Origin: Faecalimonas sp.
Lineage (GTDB): Bacteria > Bacillota_A > Clostridia > Lachnospirales > Lachnospiraceae
Length of the DNA: 14,606 nucleotides
Direction: 5' to 3'
Assembly (NCBI GenBank): GCA_026169575.1
Contig: JAPFCT010000329.1
Coordinates: 1-14,606 of the forward strand
The stretch's first letter is position 1, and each line of letters opens with the position of its first letter. Made by a program: the position numbers and the translations under genes. Below are positions 13,476 through 14,606 of this stretch, piece after piece. Under the pieces are notes generated by a model. The model was given only the letters and a program-made list of their open reading frames with translations. It searched no databases and was not told where the DNA came from.

Positions 13476-14606
13476 TTACAGCGAAAAATATGCTGTCATA
13501 AACCTTACAAGGCTTTCCTGGTCTTCTCTCCCCATAAATTCTCTGCTGGAATGCATTGCAAACATCGGAATTCCCATATCCACTGTGCGCACCGGAAGAA
13601 TCGCAGAAACGATAGATCCGAGTGTTCCCCCCGCACTTCCATCCGAACGGTTTACAAATTTCTGGTAAGCAATGCCCTCTTTCTCACAGATCTGCTGTAC
13701 GATTGCGATCGCCTCTGAGTCTGTCGCATATCCCTGGGAACATGCCTCCTTGATGCAGAATCCCTCATTTAATTTTGCTTTGTTCGTCGGATCGTTCTTT
13801 GCCGCATAGCTTGGATGGATCGCATGGCTTACATCTGCCGAGATCAGGAGACTGTCCATGATCGCATTGTAAAAGGCAGTCTCAGAATATCCAAGTGCTG
13901 CATAAATTTTCTTTAAAACAGTCACGATCAGAGTGGACTGCGCACCCTGCTTACTTCTGCTTCCGATTTCTTCATGGTCATATACGATCGCACAGTTAAT
14001 TCCCTTCTCCCTCTGCGCATCGATGATCGCAGTTGCAAGCGCCTGCACAGAAGTCAGATTATCCAGTCTCGGTGCAGAAATAAATTCTTCTTTCGCTCCG
14101 GTCAGACATCCATCTTCTATATTATAGACATTCAGTTCGTATTCCAGGATATCTTCTGCTTTTACACCCATCTCTTTTGCAAGCAGGCCTGCAAAATAAC
14201 CGTCTTTTTTCTCCCCTTCTGCAAGTGTTCCAAGAAGCGGGATCATCTGTGTCTGGCGGTTTAACTCTACTCCCTGATTCATCTCTTTCTGTAAATGGAT
14301 CGCAATATTCGGGATTGTAAGAAGCGGACGCTTAAAATCAACAAAGCGTACTTCCGGGCGGAAGACATCTTCGGAGCGCAGCACCACTCTTCCTGCGATG
14401 GAAAGCGGACGATCCAGCCAGCTTGATAAGTTCACTCCTCCGTACACTTCTGTATTCAGCTGCACATACCCCTCTGTCACGATCTCTGGATTTGGCTTGA
14501 TGCGAAATCCCGGGAAATCCCCATGGCACGCTGCCAGACGGAACCCATCCTTACCGTCGAACGCTTTCCCGACTGTAAATGCAAAAATCGTAGAATCGTG
14601 ATGGAC
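13476..14606 (-). CDS. M18 family aminopeptidase, 5' end cut off by window
   Basis: Zinc aminopeptidase of the M18 family (aspartyl aminopeptidase and yeast Ape1 relatives), a large cytoplasmic complex that removes N-terminal residues, often acidic ones. The frame is open from base 14606 and gives 376 residues; the family is about 430, so roughly 50 are missing. A GTG at 14480 is internal, since conserved sequence (including D-F-P-G-F-R-I-K-P-N) continues upstream of it. Metal and catalytic motifs visible: C-H-G-D-F-P (first His and Asp), A-P-R-L-D-N (bridging Asp), D-H-E-E-I-G-S (catalytic and metal Glu), S-A-D-V-S-H-A (metal Asp), and A-M-H-S-S-R-E (last His). All are intact. The gene is upstream of the acylation operon. 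I see no clear terminator between them, only the small-ORF promoter and the leader hairpin, so some read-through is possible. Confidence 0.93.
   Translation of the reverse strand, partial: VHHDSTIFAFTVGKAFDGKDGFRLAACHGDFPGFRIKPNPEIVTEGYVQLNTEVYGGVNLSSWLDRPLSIAGRVVLRSEDVFRPEVRFVDFKRPLLTIPNIAIHLQKEMNQGVELNRQTQMIPLLGTLAEGEKKDGYFAGLLAKEMGVKAEDILEYELNVYNIEDGCLTGAKEEFISAPRLDNLTSVQALATAIIDAQREKGINCAIVYDHEEIGSRSKQGAQSTLIVTVLKKIYAALGYSETAFYNAIMDSLLISADVSHAIHPSYAAKNDPTNKAKLNEGFCIKEACSQGYATDSEAIAIVQQICEKEGIAYQKFVNRSDGSAGGTLGSIVSAILPVRTVDMGIPMFAMHSSREFMGREDQESLVRFMTAYFSL

Noticed and set aside
14338..14529. - strand frame overlapping the M18 gene in another phase.
   Set aside because: Conserved M18 residues are read in the main frame right to the window edge; this is a shadow.
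1..14606. CRISPR arrays, tRNA genes, insertion sequences, phage or defence genes.
   Set aside because: I looked for direct repeats with regular spacing, tRNA-like sequence, transposase motifs and nuclease or toxin motifs and saw none.

Overview
The window looks like an ordinary chromosomal stretch from a spore-forming, gut-type Firmicute, most likely family Lachnospiraceae. This rests on protein style: the LigA variant with an S-W-K-L-D-G active site, the Csp-type S8 protease, the DHHW/MBOAT/DUF4358/GDSL gene set, and purine-rich AGGAGG-like ribosome binding sites. I cannot name the genus. There are no tRNA or rRNA genes, insertion sequences, CRISPR arrays or phage genes.

Layout. A peptidase T gene (5' end cut off) enters from the left on the + strand and ends at a strong hairpin terminator (991-1043). 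Everything to the right is on the - strand. Reading right to left in transcription order: an M18 aminopeptidase (5' end cut off); a 232-bp gap holding a promoter and a 41-codon small ORF; then a tightly packed run of GDSL/SGNH hydrolase, DUF4358 membrane protein, MBOAT acyltransferase, DHHW (AlgX/AlgJ-like) protein, RluF-type pseudouridine synthase and DNA ligase LigA. clpX follows with its own well-formed promoter (TTGTAC-17-TATAAT) and a terminator. After it come a Csp-like S8 protease, a zinc-ribbon/coiled-coil protein, an LspA-like signal peptidase II, a terminator hairpin, and a YitT membrane protein converging on pepT.

How the genes work together. SGNH, DUF4358, MBOAT and DHHW make a coherent cell-surface O-acylation module: the MBOAT protein would move acyl groups across the membrane, and the extracytoplasmic SGNH-fold proteins would transfer or remove them on a surface polymer. 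The polymer is not identifiable here. The rluF and ligA genes appear translationally coupled to the end of this module, which is odd for housekeeping genes. The clpX gene encodes an unusual ClpX: the ClpP-binding IGF loop is kept, but the RKH substrate loop is replaced.

Most interesting points: (1) a small ORF directly behind a promoter and ahead of the acylation operon, overlapping a long hairpin whose G-U pairs form only in the transcribed direction; (2) the ClpX with an altered substrate loop; (3) a four-codon minileader whose stop overlaps the DHHW start codon; (4) divergent LigA and LspA variants. I found no clear sign of a completely new defence or mobile system.
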